Shown piece by piece: positions 43,001 to 54,043 of a DNA stretch of 64,000 bases (its first letter is position 1; every line of letters begins with the position of its first letter). The position numbers and the translations under genes are program-made. The notes below the pieces were generated by a model, which saw only the letters and a list, made by a program, of their open reading frames with translations, ran no database searches and had not been told where the DNA came from. This DNA is from Xiphophorus maculatus (lineage: Eukaryota; Chordata; Actinopteri; Cyprinodontiformes; Poeciliidae), in NCBI RefSeq assembly GCF_002775205.1, contig NC_036454.1:8189882-8253881 (forward strand). The letters are read 5' to 3'.

Positions 43001-45682
43001 GAATAATTTATGCTAAAATAAAAAGAAATGAGGTACAGGAAAAACTACACTGCAAGTCCAGTTGTGACACTGCTACCTTGATTAATTTCCAAATTGTCCA
43101 ACTGAAAACATTTTTTCATAAGATAATGAATTATGGAATATTAATTATTTTTGATTAATAGAAGTACGTCAGACAAAGATGCAAATATGTGTAGTTACTG
43201 TAATTTATTAAATCTGATTTATACAATCCTAACTTGTTTTTTGTTTTCAAGATAATTAATTTAATTTAATTTTGATATATTAGTTTTTCACATCTACTTC
43301 ACAAACGATTTTCTTTTGATTTGCAGTTTGTTTTAAGATTAAATCATCACTAATTGTTTTTCTGTTGTATATTCATCATGTCAAAATTAAATTAAAGTTT
43401 TCTAGATAATTAATAATGAATGTTTGATAACGTTGTTTTCAGGTCACCCTAAAACAAAAGTTTTCATCACTCATGGTGGAGCAAACGGGATCTATGAGGC
43501 CATCTACCACGGCGTTCCCATGGTGGGAATCCCCATGTTTGCTGACCAGCCAGACAACATGGTGCACATGGAGGCCAAAGGAGCTGCAGTTAGTGTTAAA
43601 TTTAACTTTATGACAACTGAGAGCCTCAGAGATGCCCTGAACATGGTCATCAACAACAAATCGTAAGTCATTTTCTTTCCTTATGTGGCAACACTCAGGT
43701 TTATGGTAACAAAACACGCTTTATTTATCCTTACTGGGTAGAATGACCATGGAGTCATGATGTAAAGCACTAGCAAAATTCAACATTTTGGCCTTCTGGT
43801 TCACACACCTCTGTGACTCCACAGAGTCAATGCAGAGTCTGCAGAGGATTCTGCAGAGTCCTAAAAAGTACCGTATTTTAACTATAAGGCGCACTATAAG
43901 GCGCACCTAAAACCTTCAATTTTCTCAAAAGCCAAGAGTGCGCCTTATGATCCGGTGCGCCTTATATATGGGCCAATATTGAGCCACAACAGGTCTCGCA
44001 ACTGCGGTAAGCAGCCGCCGACTTCATTTTCCCCCGTAGAAGAAGTGCGCGGTGCACACTGGGTTTTGTGTAAAGACCCCAAAATGGCCCCTATTAAGAG
44101 ACACACTTACGACGCAGAGTTTAAGCTCAAGGCGATCAGTCACGCAGTAGAACACGGGAACAGAGCAGCAGCGAGAGAATTTAACATGAACAAATCAATG
44201 GTGCAGAAGTGGATATATATTGTGATCACACAAACATTTGATTTATCGTAGGAGTATCAGACTGTTTATTAAATCGAGGAAAAGTTCCCCTCCACTATAT
44301 GTTATACCTTGCTGTTGTTAAAAGATAAACTGTGTCATGAAAATATCACGTCACTTACTTTACCTCGGGGAAAATAATAAAACAGCTGCTTATTCATTTT
44401 GGGAATGAACGAAGTTTTCAGAACGCTGGTTTGTAATCTATTAATAAAGTTTGACTGAAATATCTGACTGTTTTGTTGACATTCCCTTTAGCGCAGTTCC
44501 ATCTAATGGATGCATAACGTAACCCCAGCCTCTGCTGTAGCGTCTATTCTATGCGCCTTATACTGCGGAAAATACGGCAAATGTTTTTAGGATTTAGGTT
44601 TGAAATATTATCAAATTTTTGTTTTTCCCGTTGAATTAGTTCGTTAAAAAGTGGGACAGAATTTGGACAAAATTGTAACAAATGTTTTGTAGGCATTTTT
44701 TTGTCGATAAAATACTTTAATATATTGACATGATGAATATACAACAGAAAAACAATTAGTGATGATTTAATCATAAAACAAAGTGCAAATCAAAAGAAAA
44801 TTGTTTGTGAAGTAGATGTGAAAAACTAATATATAAAAATTAAATTAAATTTCAAGAGGAAACACGAAATTAAAATATCGATCCTATACTGATCAATTCT
44901 GACTTGGTATTGGCGTGCTGTGGTGGCGCAGGGGGTTAGCACGCCCCACATTTGGAGGCCTTAGACCCGCGGACGTCGCGGGTTCGACTCCCAGTCCCGA
45001 CGACCTTTGCCGCATGTCCTGCCACTGCCTGCAGACGCAATTCCCATCGTGTGTGTTAATCTGTGTAACTGCGAAATAATTTCCCTGCTGGGATGAATAA
45101 AGTAATTCTTCTTCTTATCAATATTTTTGATCAATCAGTCCACCTCCATCAGAAAGATAATTCAAATAAACACTTCTTATAATTTTGAGGCAAAAGTTTC
45201 ACTTTCTGAGACTTTTGATAAAGAAGAAAAATTCCTTAATGAAAAACTGAAGATGTAAAATAAAGTTTGTGGCTTTTTTGGTAAATAAACCACAAAAACC
45301 AAACATCATTTACACAAATGCTAACTTGGAAGCAACCATTCATTAAACTTAGTAAAATATCCCAAGCTCTTTAATTTTTTTTTCCTCATCCATCCACAGC
45401 TACAAAGAAAATGCGATGCGACTGTCCAGAATCCACCATGACAGACCCATGAGTCCTCGGGACGAGGCCGTCTTCTGGATCGAGTTCACCATGAGAAACA
45501 AAGGAGCCAAACACCTGAGGGTCCAGGCCCACGAACTCACCTGGTACCAGTACCACAGCCTGGACGTCCTAGCCTTCCTCCTTATTATAGATCTGCTCCT
45601 CATCTTCATCCTCTACAAGAGCTGCAGCTTCTGTTTCAAGAGATGCTGCAGCAGAAAACAGACAAAGAGAAAAGCTGAGTAA
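37020..45682 (+). CDS. ugt2: U7: UDP-glucuronosyltransferase, UGT2 type, expanded by insertions
   Basis: Exons are 37020-37737, 41358-41506, 41606-41737, 42882-42969, 43443-43662 and 45400-45682; 529 residues, frame open throughout. It is the duplicate partner of U4 (offset 20,369 at exon 1). Intron 1 is 3,620 bases, against 98 in U4, because of a LINE insertion. Intron 4 contains 122 bases that are an inverted copy of part of intron 5, and intron 5 holds a pogo-like element and a SINE. His33, Asp150, THGGANG, YHGVP and FADQPDN are present. KSVLETL replaces KPVLETL at residues 38-44. All splice borders remain GT-AG, but insertion load makes correct splicing uncertain. Confidence 0.9.
37950..41147 (+). 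pseudogene. LINE ORF2 (endonuclease and reverse transcriptase), broken
   Basis: Open pieces at 37950-38405, 38443-39468, 39567-40166 and 40587-41147 are parts of one ORF2-like protein in order: endonuclease start, endonuclease end plus linker, reverse transcriptase palm, and thumb/C-terminal region ([13 protein letters not shown], then [14 protein letters not shown], then LNGLAPQYI). The first break is beside a local repeat of TCACTTCACCTCTTTT-like sequence near 38370-38402. The palm and thumb are separated by the hAT MITE. YADD is CADD. Confidence 0.8.
40292..40516. mobile_element. 225-bp hAT MITE nested in the LINE
   Basis: The ends CAGGGGTCTCAAACTCCAGT and ACTGGAGTTTGAGACCCCTG are perfect inverted repeats, continuing through CCTCGAGG. 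ATCTAGAG is duplicated at 40284-40291 and 40517-40524, the 8-bp signature of hAT transposases. It has no coding capacity. It interrupts the LINE reverse transcriptase region, so it is the younger insertion. Confidence 0.93.
43261..43382 (-). repeat. inverted copy of intron 5 sequence inside U7 intron 4 (left arm)
   Basis: Its complement matches 44727-44848 over 122 bases with four differences. In U4, U5 and U8 the same place in intron 4 has only TTTGATTTGATACAG, so the arm is an insertion special to U7. The two arms bracket exon 5. Confidence 0.85.
43869..44577 (+). mobile_element. pogo/Tigger-like DNA transposon, internally deleted, in U7 intron 5
   Basis: It starts TACCGTATTTTAACTATAAG and ends GCGGAAAATACGG, with GGCGCAC repeats inside each end. 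It is in the opposite orientation to the elements in flank B and at an unrelated site. At 44083 a frame starts [19 protein letters not shown] and continues [18 protein letters not shown]. This resembles the N-terminal helix-turn-helix of pogo/Tigger-type transposases; the catalytic part is gone. Confidence 0.75.
44083..44251 (+). pseudogene. pogo-like transposase N-terminal remnant
   Basis: About 45 residues of a DNA-binding domain of the Brinker/CENP-B-like helix-turn-helix type ([22 protein letters not shown]) remain open before the sequence leaves the family. No DDE domain follows. Not expected to be functional. Confidence 0.6.
44727..44848 (+). repeat. right arm of the inverted repeat bracketing U7 exon 5
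   Basis: This is the ancestral position in intron 5, shared with U4, U5 and U8. U7 shares with its own inverted arm several bases absent from U4 and U5, such as CAAATCAAAAG and AGATGTGAAAAAC. The arm was therefore copied from U7 itself, or the two arms have been homogenised. Confidence 0.85.
44912..45116 (+). mobile_element. tRNA-derived SINE in U7 intron 5
   Basis: The head GGCGTGCTGTGGTGGCGCAG and B box GGTTCGACTCC (about 44981-44991) match the SINE at 3299-3506. The tail differs: CCCTGCTGGGATGAATAAAG, a LINE-like 3' end, followed by CTT repeats. The site is empty in U4, U5 and U8. A target-site duplication is not clear. Confidence 0.75.
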
Positions 45683-45759
45683 CAGACTGAAGTGAGATCT
45701 ACTGTTCAGGTGCTTTTCACACAATAAGAATCTATTTTGTGGTTTTAAAGTGTACACAT

Positions 45760-46267
45760 TGTGGAGCGAGAAAATTAACAAAGTCCAAACCTTGTTGAAA
45801 AGAGAACAAAACACAGCTTTAATACATCTGCACAGATGGAGAACTCAACAGTTACACTGTTGAGAAGAGCTCTAAACTAGACAAAGGAAGCACTTCTTTA
45901 TATACTGCCTACTGCCCTTCACACACAAACAGGGTGTCTGTCAACAACATTCCCAAGAAGCTAATCAGATTAACACACACAGAGATAAATTAAACCTTGA
46001 AACCTTCAGTTAAAAACACAGCCTCAAGCGGAACATTCTGTGCCTAATAATAGTTGAGTCTGGTCTGTCATCCCGCGAGGTGTGATAGCTATTTGCTTAT
46101 CGCCTGTTGCTAGGCTTCTGATGCATTATGGCAAACTGAACTGTGAAGGCCAAAAGAGGAACAATAACTTTGTAAGCCTGAGTAAGAACTGATTAATCAT
46201 TGTAAAATTAATACTAAATAAACTTCAAATAAAAGAAAAACACACTGTGAATATTTTATTTTCCACA
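45760..46267. mobile_element. probable solo LTR, 508 bp
   Basis: The insert begins TGTGGA and ends TCCACA, the inverted TG...CA ends of an LTR, and ACAT is duplicated at 45756-45759 and 46268-46271. The equivalent point after U3 and U6 (ACACATTTAAACAACAG) is uninterrupted. No coding region, primer-binding site or polypurine tract remains, so the LTR family and strand are not known. A small terminal-inverted-repeat DNA element is the alternative. Confidence 0.55.
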
Positions 46268-46485
46268 ACATTTAAACAATAACAAAATTTTTTTTTTAAA
46301 AATCAGGACTGAAGAGAAATTAGTGTTGATTATTATTTTTTAGTAGTTTTGTATTTTGCTCCTTATTCCATTTCTCAAATTCTGAGCAACTTTCCAGGTC
46401 CTGCTGAAAAAATGACCAAATTATGACACTGCCACTACCATGCTTCAATGTGGCACCACTGTGAAAAATCTAGAATGCCTCTGAC

Positions 46486-46546
46486 AGAAAACCGATTTAT
46501 GGACTGGCTTCTTTTAAGAAAAAGCCAGTCCATAAATCGGTTTTCT
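46486..46546. repeat. inverted repeat (hairpin) of flank A, third copy
   Basis: The same hairpin as 14480-14540. Here the loop-closing base is G (46524) where the other two copies have A, so the stem is at least one pair longer. Confidence 0.75.
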
Positions 46547-48141
46547 TATCCGCGCTTAAAACCATGAACTATTTTCCCAATCACATTTTCACTCTGTCAT
46601 ACTAAATCATGTATTAAATGCTACTTTTCTTTTCAATTTATGTATAAAACGGTATTACTATTATTAGTAAACTGAACCCATGTTTTTAGTGTGCTTTGCT
46701 TTCGTTCTGTAGTGTACAAACAAAGCTTCAGCAAAGCTGTAAAAATGACTGCATTTATTGACATTTCAGACACTTCTATTAATAATCAGCTTAAAATGTT
46801 TATGCTCATTTCCATTGCTTTTCTAGCTCAGAAAAATTAATCACATTATTCAAAATCAGTCATAAAAATATTGTGTAAACTCTCAGTTTATTTCTGGTAA
46901 TTATTTAGTTTTTTGTTTTCATGTCTACTAATGTTAGATTATTGAGAGGTGTCATGTTGGACTGAACAGCCAATCAGAGCTGGACTAGTGAGTAAAACTT
47001 GAGATCTAAAAGTTTTTGATAACTCAGGGGTAAAGCACAACCCAAACATGGAGGCCTTAGTTCTCGACGCGGCCGCCACAGGTTCCATTCGCAGCCAGAT
47101 GACCGTTGCCCCTTGTCTTCCCGCTCTCTCATTACCCACTTTCCTGTCTAACCACTTTCAAATAAAAGCCACTAAAGTCAATAAAATCTTTAAAAAAAAA
47201 AGCTGGCTTCCTGTTCAGCACAATGGTCTGTGGTGGACAATTTTTGTTATAGGGTAATATAGTTTGACTTTACTAGCCTGATAGTTGTTATGATGTTTTG
47301 CTTTCCCAGTGGGTAATTTGTCAGAGCAAACTCACTGAAGGGGTTTTGCTGAATGACCTTCAGTAAAGCAAAAATCCACACCTTCACATCATTTTCATGA
47401 TTTGATTTTGTTCACCCTTTTACTGTCCCTAAAAATCTCTGTTATCGGCCTGCTAGTAGAGTTATTTTTAGTTACCTGCTCATGGTTAACTGTTTTGTAA
47501 ACTGTCAAATCCTGCTTATGGTATAAATAAACCTGACTGAGGAATTTTCATCCAACAGTGTCAATGGATTTTTGTCCCACAACAGCTCTTAGACCCGAGT
47601 AAACCGAGACAGGTGGTGTTGAGTGCTAGCGTTGCAGTCTCTCTGTAGATCCCATAATACCATAAAGTCAAGTTTCACACCATGTACAGTACAGACCAAA
47701 AGTTTGGACACACTTTCTCATTGAATTCAATGAGAAGGTGTGTCCAAACATTTGGACTAAGGTGTCTTTCATTTCTCGCTCCACGCAGACCTCTTCCTAA
47801 CAGACACGATCTTCACCTGAAAGGGAGCAATCAAATCAATGAAGACTGAAATTTTAAAATGGAAGTCCTCTACCAGCTCATCTACTGGGTTACAGCATAG
47901 AAACGAGGTGGAAGAGTAGATTTCATCAAAAGTTTGAGCTGTGTTGTTTTGTTATATCCCTTTTGCTAGATGAGTAAACAGAGATTGTGCTTTCAAATAC
48001 AACAGAAATTATTAGACATCAATTACACAGAAACTGGAAATATTTACACCCTTACTGATAATCAGGTCCAGAGTTTTCATCAATTCTGTGTTGCCCGTTT
48101 AACATGTTGAGTCAAACTAAAGTTTTGAAGTATACCAGACA

Positions 48142-49386
48142 TAGGCCTGTCACGATAGCAAATTTTGCTGAGCGATTAATTGTCTCAAAAAATTATTGCG
48201 ATAAACGATAATATTGTCTGAAGACCTTTTTACACTGATTTAATGGAAATGACGTAATAATGCATGTGATTTCCTGCCAAAGATAGATACACTTTATTTT
48301 CAAAAGAATATTTAACACTGCAGCTGATAAACAAAATAAACAAAACAACCAAAAACAAAATGGATTCTCAGTCTCCATTAACAAAAAATGTACTTGATAA
48401 AAACTAAACAACATAAAGCCAAAGTGGAAATAAATACTGCATTCAACCAAAAGAGTGCAGATTATGAAGTCTGTACACTATGTTGCCCTTCAGTAATAAT
48501 TAGATTTAAATAGAGAAGATGGGCATATCGACTACCTGATGCAATAATTCACACTACACGGTTTTTTGCTCCTATTTTCCCCCTTACAACAATCTTAGAA
48601 AGTTGGTCTTTCTAAGATTGTGTGGTGTGTTACGGTAGATCGTCGTTGCCGCTCCGATCCAAATCAGGGATTTTCCCGACTGGCAGCTTAACGCAGCCTG
48701 TTGAATGTGACAGGTAGCCAATCAGAAAGCGCGGATTCTCCTCCGTCTTTTCTGAGGGGAAATTACGTCGGGGAATCCCAAACAGCTGACACGGCGCAAC
48801 CCGAAGTCCAGCCGATGTGGAAACAACATTAATGTTTATTCAACATGCAAAGAATATAGAAATGACAAGAGGAGGAGTTGGAGCGAAATTGCTACTGCAG
48901 TTGATAAACCCGGTAACTTTTCAGCTGTTCTTCGTTAACGTGACGTAAAAAGGTTATAATGATTGTCATTCAGTCAGGACTTTACGCTGACACTAGCAAC
49001 ATGCATTGCAGGTAGATTGTAGTAAAGTATTGATTAATGCCTGATTTTAAAATTAGTTCACTGGACTTGTAGCCATTATTTTGTGCCCATTGTTGGACAC
49101 CACACGGCAGGACCGAACCCGATCAAACCGTTATACCTAGGATTTCTGTCGGCTAATGTGTGATCTGTCAGGTTTTAAAAATGGGCCGACAATCGGCCGT
49201 GCGCTGGGCATTACACTAAGGAAATGAGGAAGGGAGGGTCAGTGGCGAGCACCGGAGTTGAGCCTTTTTTCATTCGGTGTCATCAACAGAAAGAAAAAGA
49301 GATGATAATGCCGATAATTGAAATGACGTCGATAGTTTTAATTTATCGTACGATTAATCGATTTATCGTTTATCTCGACAGGCCTA
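48142..49386. mobile_element. 1.2-kb hAT-like non-autonomous DNA transposon
   Basis: The ends TAGGCCTGTCACGATA and TATCTCGACAGGCCTA are inverted repeats with two mismatches. The flanks ACCAGACA (48134-48141) and ATCAGACA (49387-49394) make an 8-bp duplication with one later change; the paralogous flanks show the single uninterrupted ATCAGACAGC. It splits the minus-strand LINE fragment. A perfect 13-bp hairpin lies inside (48590-48620). No transposase frame was recognised. Confidence 0.8.
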
Positions 49387-49796
49387 ATCAGACAGCTTTT
49401 TTGCCCCTCTGTCTTGGGGGTTGTCACCATGTTGAAGCCTCCCACAATTATTAACCAGTTATAGTCAACACCTATAACAGGTAGGAGTTCACTGAAGTCA
49501 TTGAAAAATTTGGTACAGAGCTCACTCATGGAATTTTACCTCGATTCTCAAAGATTCAAATTTGCCTAGGACAATGCTTTTACAGTTAAGTGAGTCATTC
49601 AATATTATACCACAAAACACATTTTGTGGTATAATACACAAAGGGGCATTATACCAAGGGTGAAGGTGCACAAATGCAAAGCATTTGTGCTTGGGGCAGC
49701 CAAAAGGTTAGCAATGGCACTGGCTGTGTCTACATAAAGACAGGAAGTTATCTTTGCAGTCGTTGCCTTTTGCCTTACTAAAAGTTTTCCAGGGGT

Positions 49797-49860
49797 GAAC
49801 TGTTATCATGCATTATTCTGTACAATGAGCAGAAAGTCAAAGTTCATTTAGTTAATCAGT
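49797..49860 (+). promoter_or_regulatory. U8 putative core promoter with HNF1-like half site
   Basis: GTTAATCAGT is at 49851-49860, 71 bases before the ATG, with CTGTACAATGAGC in the TATA-like position. Confidence 0.45.
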
Positions 49861-49921
49861 ATCTTTAAAGTAAAGCTGTTAAAAAGACCACAGCTGGTTT
49901 ATCTACAGACACACAACCACC

Positions 49922-52900
49922 ATGGAGATGCGTCTCTCTGTCTGCGTCCTGCTGCTACTTTGTGCTGCAGAAAACTCAAATGGAGGGAAGATTTTGGTGT
50001 GGTACACTGAGGCCAGCCACTGGATCAACATGAAGCCGGTACTGGAGACACTGGTAGACAGAGGACACCAGGTGACAGTCCTGGTCCCGAGTGCATCGAT
50101 GTTCATGAACAGTAGCGAACCGTCTCGCTTCCAATACGAACCTTTTGATGTTGACGTCTCAGTAAAAGATATAGAAAAGAATTTTGATGATCTTCTTCGC
50201 TTCTCCATGTATGAGATGGATTTTATGAACCCCATTCAGATTTACATGAAATTTACAGATTTAATGAAGAACAACATGAACATTTCTTTTAAGTTTTTGG
50301 ATGGTGTGGTGAAATCAGAAACCATCATGAAGAAGCTGAAGGATGGAAACTACGATGTGTTATTTGCTGATCCGATCTACCATGGCTGTGACCTGACGGC
50401 AGAGATTCTGGGAATTCCTCTTGTTCTTTCTTTGCGTTTTTCGTTGGCTCATCACTGGGAGAGGATGTGTGGTCAGCTTCCTGCTCCACCGTCCTTCGTA
50501 CCGGCTGCTATGAGCAAACTCACAGACAAGATGGACTTCTCAGAGAGACTGTGGAACGTCCTCTTCTACGCTTTGCAGGATGTCGTAATAAGCCAGTTCA
50601 TGTTGAAAGATGTTAACAAATATTATTCTGAAGTCAAAGGTAAGTGTCTCATTAGTATTTTTGAGTATACAAATTTGTCAAAATTACCAAGAAAGCTTTA
50701 AAATTTTTGATTATTGTTATGTGTACACTATAATAGGAACACCTGTTACCCACTGTAAGATGCTGGGTAAGGTGGATATCTGGCTACTGAGAACCTACTG
50801 GGATTTTGATTTTCCTCGTCCACTCCTCCCCAACTTTAAATTTGTTGGAGGGATCCACTGCAAACCAGCTAAACCTTTACCAAAGGTGGGGTTATAATCC
50901 ACCAATTCAAATAATCAGCCAACAAAATTCTGAATTTAAAACCAACTAACTGGCTCAATGATCGAAAATATTACTATTTTTCAGGAAATGGAAAAGTTTG
51001 TCCAGAGCTCTGGAGATGCTGGGATTGTTGTCTTCTCTTTAGGATCGATGGTTAAGAACCTCACCACAGAGAAAGCGAACATGATCGCCTCAGCGCTCGC
51101 TCAGCTTCCACAAAAGGTCAAGAAGATCCAGATAAATGATCATGTGTTGAAGACTTGTAGAGTTTATTTAGCCAACTTTGAACTATGTAAGTCAGGGGTT
51201 TTCAAAGTGATGGAGAGTTGATGTTCCATTCATACATGTTTCACTGATGTCATGGGGTTTACCTGCTTTAGCTATTCGTAGCACCTCATGATGCTTCAGC
51301 TGCCTTGTCATTTAGTGTTTAGAGTGTGACCTGCTTTCTGCTGTGATCGCAGTTCATTTAGCGTCCGGTCAAAAAGTTCCCAGGGTTTGGCAGACCACAT
51401 TGTCAGTGGAGCATCTTCAGATCCAACCCAAACCTAAACAATCAACTTCAAACTTCCTTTTATTTTGTTAGCCCAGACTCTTTCTCCTTACTGATCACAG
51501 CTTTAGGTCCTAAAGATCTATACATTTTGTCTCTTCAAAGCATAGGCTTGGTGAAGTTGGCTAAATGATTGCATTGAATTGTTCTGGTTTATTGTTTCCC
51601 CACAAATGGCTCCCGCTGAAGAGCTCTGGCGCCCTCCAGAGGCAGCATACCCCACTTCTAAAAGCTTTGATGTAGGTTATCCCAGACATCAACATTTGTT
51701 GTGTTGCTGGCATCAAAAGTCAGGGAAGGGAAGTCTGGGTCAGCAGCAAGTGGCACATAAGCTGCTGAGCAATGTGTATCCAGTACACACTGAGGGAGGG
51801 GAGACAGAAGCTACCATGTTGAAACGGCCAGAGATCATTTATCCTGAGATGCATTTCCAACAAATACAATCAACAGTGTCTTGAGTACTCACAAAGACAC
51901 AAAATGAAACCTGCAAATATTAAAATAGAGAAAAGAATCAGGTTTGTTTTTAAAAACTGACAAATATTGTATCAACATAATTAAAAAAGTTATTCATAAA
52001 AGAAAATGTTGTCTTAAATTAAAATAACCAAACAGACAAAAGCATTTCGTCTTCTCACAATGATTAACATTTTGGCAGTTAATGTTATGGCATGCTCAGA
52101 CCTAGAACTACATTATTCCTGGCAGACCTGCAAATAGTGCCCTCTACTGATAAAAAGTTGCATGTACACAATATAAAAGAAACAAAACAGATAAGAATAC
52201 TTCTGATTAGTGATACTGTTTTAAAGAACTTTTCCTGTAGCCATTGCTCAACCCTTTACAAAAAACCTGTTTGACCATTTTTAGGTGCTGTGGAGATACA
52301 GTGGCCAGAAACCCCAGACTCTGGGTTCAAACACCAGAATATACGACTGGATCCCACAGAACGACCTGCTGGGTGGGTAAATAATAGCATTCACAACACT
52401 GTAGAATAATTTATGCTAAAATAAAAAGAAATGAGATACAGGAGAAACTACACTGCAAGTCCAGTTGTGACACTGCTACCTTGATTAATTTCCAAATGGT
52501 CCAACTGAAAACTTTTTTCATAAGATAATGAATTATGGAATATTAATTATTTTTGATGAATAGAAGTACCTCAGACAAAAATGCAAATATGTGTAGTTAC
52601 TGTAATTTATTAAATCTGATTTAACTAACTTGTTTTTTGTTTGATTTGATACAGCACAGTTTTCAAGATAATTAATAATGAATGTTTGATAACATTGTTT
52701 TCAGGTCACCCTAAAACAAAAGTTTTCATCACTCATGGTGGAGCAAACGGGATCTATGAGGCCATCTACCACGGCGTTCCCATGGTGGGAATCCCCATGT
52801 TTGCTGACCAGCCAGACAACATGGTGCACATGGAGGCCAAAGGAGCTGCAGTTAGTGTTAAATTTAACTTTATGACAACTGAGAGCCTCAGAGATGCCCT

Positions 52901-54043
52901 GAACATGGTCATCAACAACAAATCGTAAGTCATTTTCTTTCCTTATGTGGCAACACTCAGGTTTATGGTAACAAAACACGCTTTATTTATCCTTACTGGG
53001 TAGAATGACCATGGAGTCATGATGTAAAGCACTAGCAAAACCCAACATTTTGGCCTTCTGGTTCAGGCAGTAGAGATGTGTGACTCTACATTAGTATCAA
53101 TCCAAAACCTAGTAAATAACAGGGGCACTATCACTGATAAATGCTTTTTAGGATTTAGGTTTGAAATATTATCAAACTTTTGTTTTTCCCTTCGAATTAG
53201 TTTGTTAAAAAGTGGGACAGAATTTGGACAAAATTGTAACAAATGTTTTGTAGGCTTCTTCTTGTCGATAAAATACTTTAATATATTGACATGATGAATA
53301 TACAATAGAAAAACAATTAGTGATGATTTAATCTTAAAACAAAGTGCAAATTAAAAGAAAATGGTTTGTGAAGTAGATATGAGAAACTAATATATAAAAA
53401 TTAAATTAAATTTCAAGAGGAAACATGAAATTAAAATATCGATCCTATACTGATCAATACTAACTTGGTATTGATCTTACCAATATTTTTGATCAATCAG
53501 TCCACCTCCATCAGAAAGATAATTCAAATAAATACTTCTTATCATTTTGAGGCAAAATTTTCACTTTCTGAGACTTTTGATAAAGAAGAAAAATTCTTTA
53601 ATGAAAAACTGAAGATGTAGCATAAAGTTTGTGGCTTTTTTGGTAAATAAACCACAAAAACCAAACATCATTTACACAAATGCTAACTTGGAAGCAACCA
53701 TTCATTAAACTTAGTAAAATATCCCAAGCTCTTTAATTTTTTTTCGTCATCCATCAACAGCTACAAAGAAAATGCGATGCGACTGTCCAGAATCCACCAT
53801 GACAGACCCATGAGTCCTCGGGACGAGGCCGTGTTCTGGATCGAGTTTACCATGAGAAACAAAGGAGCCAAACACCTGAGGGTCCAGGCCCACGAACTCA
53901 CCTGGTACCAGTACCACAGCCTGGACGTCCTAGCCTTCCTCCTTATTATAGATCTGCTCCTTATCGTCATCTTCTTCAAGAGCTGCAGCTTCTGTTTTAA
54001 GAGATGCTGCAGCAGAAAACAAACAAAGAGAAAAGCTGAATGA
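49922..54043 (+). CDS. ugt2: U8: UDP-glucuronosyltransferase, UGT2 type
   Basis: Exons are 49922-50639, 50737-50885, 50985-51116, 52285-52372, 52705-52924 and 53761-54043; 529 residues. Exons 1-5 and introns follow U4 and U7 ([20 protein letters not shown]). Differences include IYHGCDL for IYPGYDL just after Asp150 and ERLWNVL for ERLFNVL. The donor half has THGGANG, YHGVP and FADQPDN. The end of exon 6 departs from the array ([11 protein letters not shown]) and the stop is TGA with a 3' UTR resembling that of U9, including TGATCATTAAAAA (ATTAAA at 54252-54257). U8 is thus the right-hand edge of the young array. Confidence 0.92.

Larger units (their letters stand above)
45683..49921. other. 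flank A, third copy (U7-U8 intergenic), enlarged
   Basis: No gene. It has the usual flank A order: hairpin 46486-46546, SINE relic about 47023-47201, palindrome 47702-47749 and LINE fragment. It is enlarged by two insertions absent from the other copies, at 45760-46267 and 48142-49386. Confidence 0.8.
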
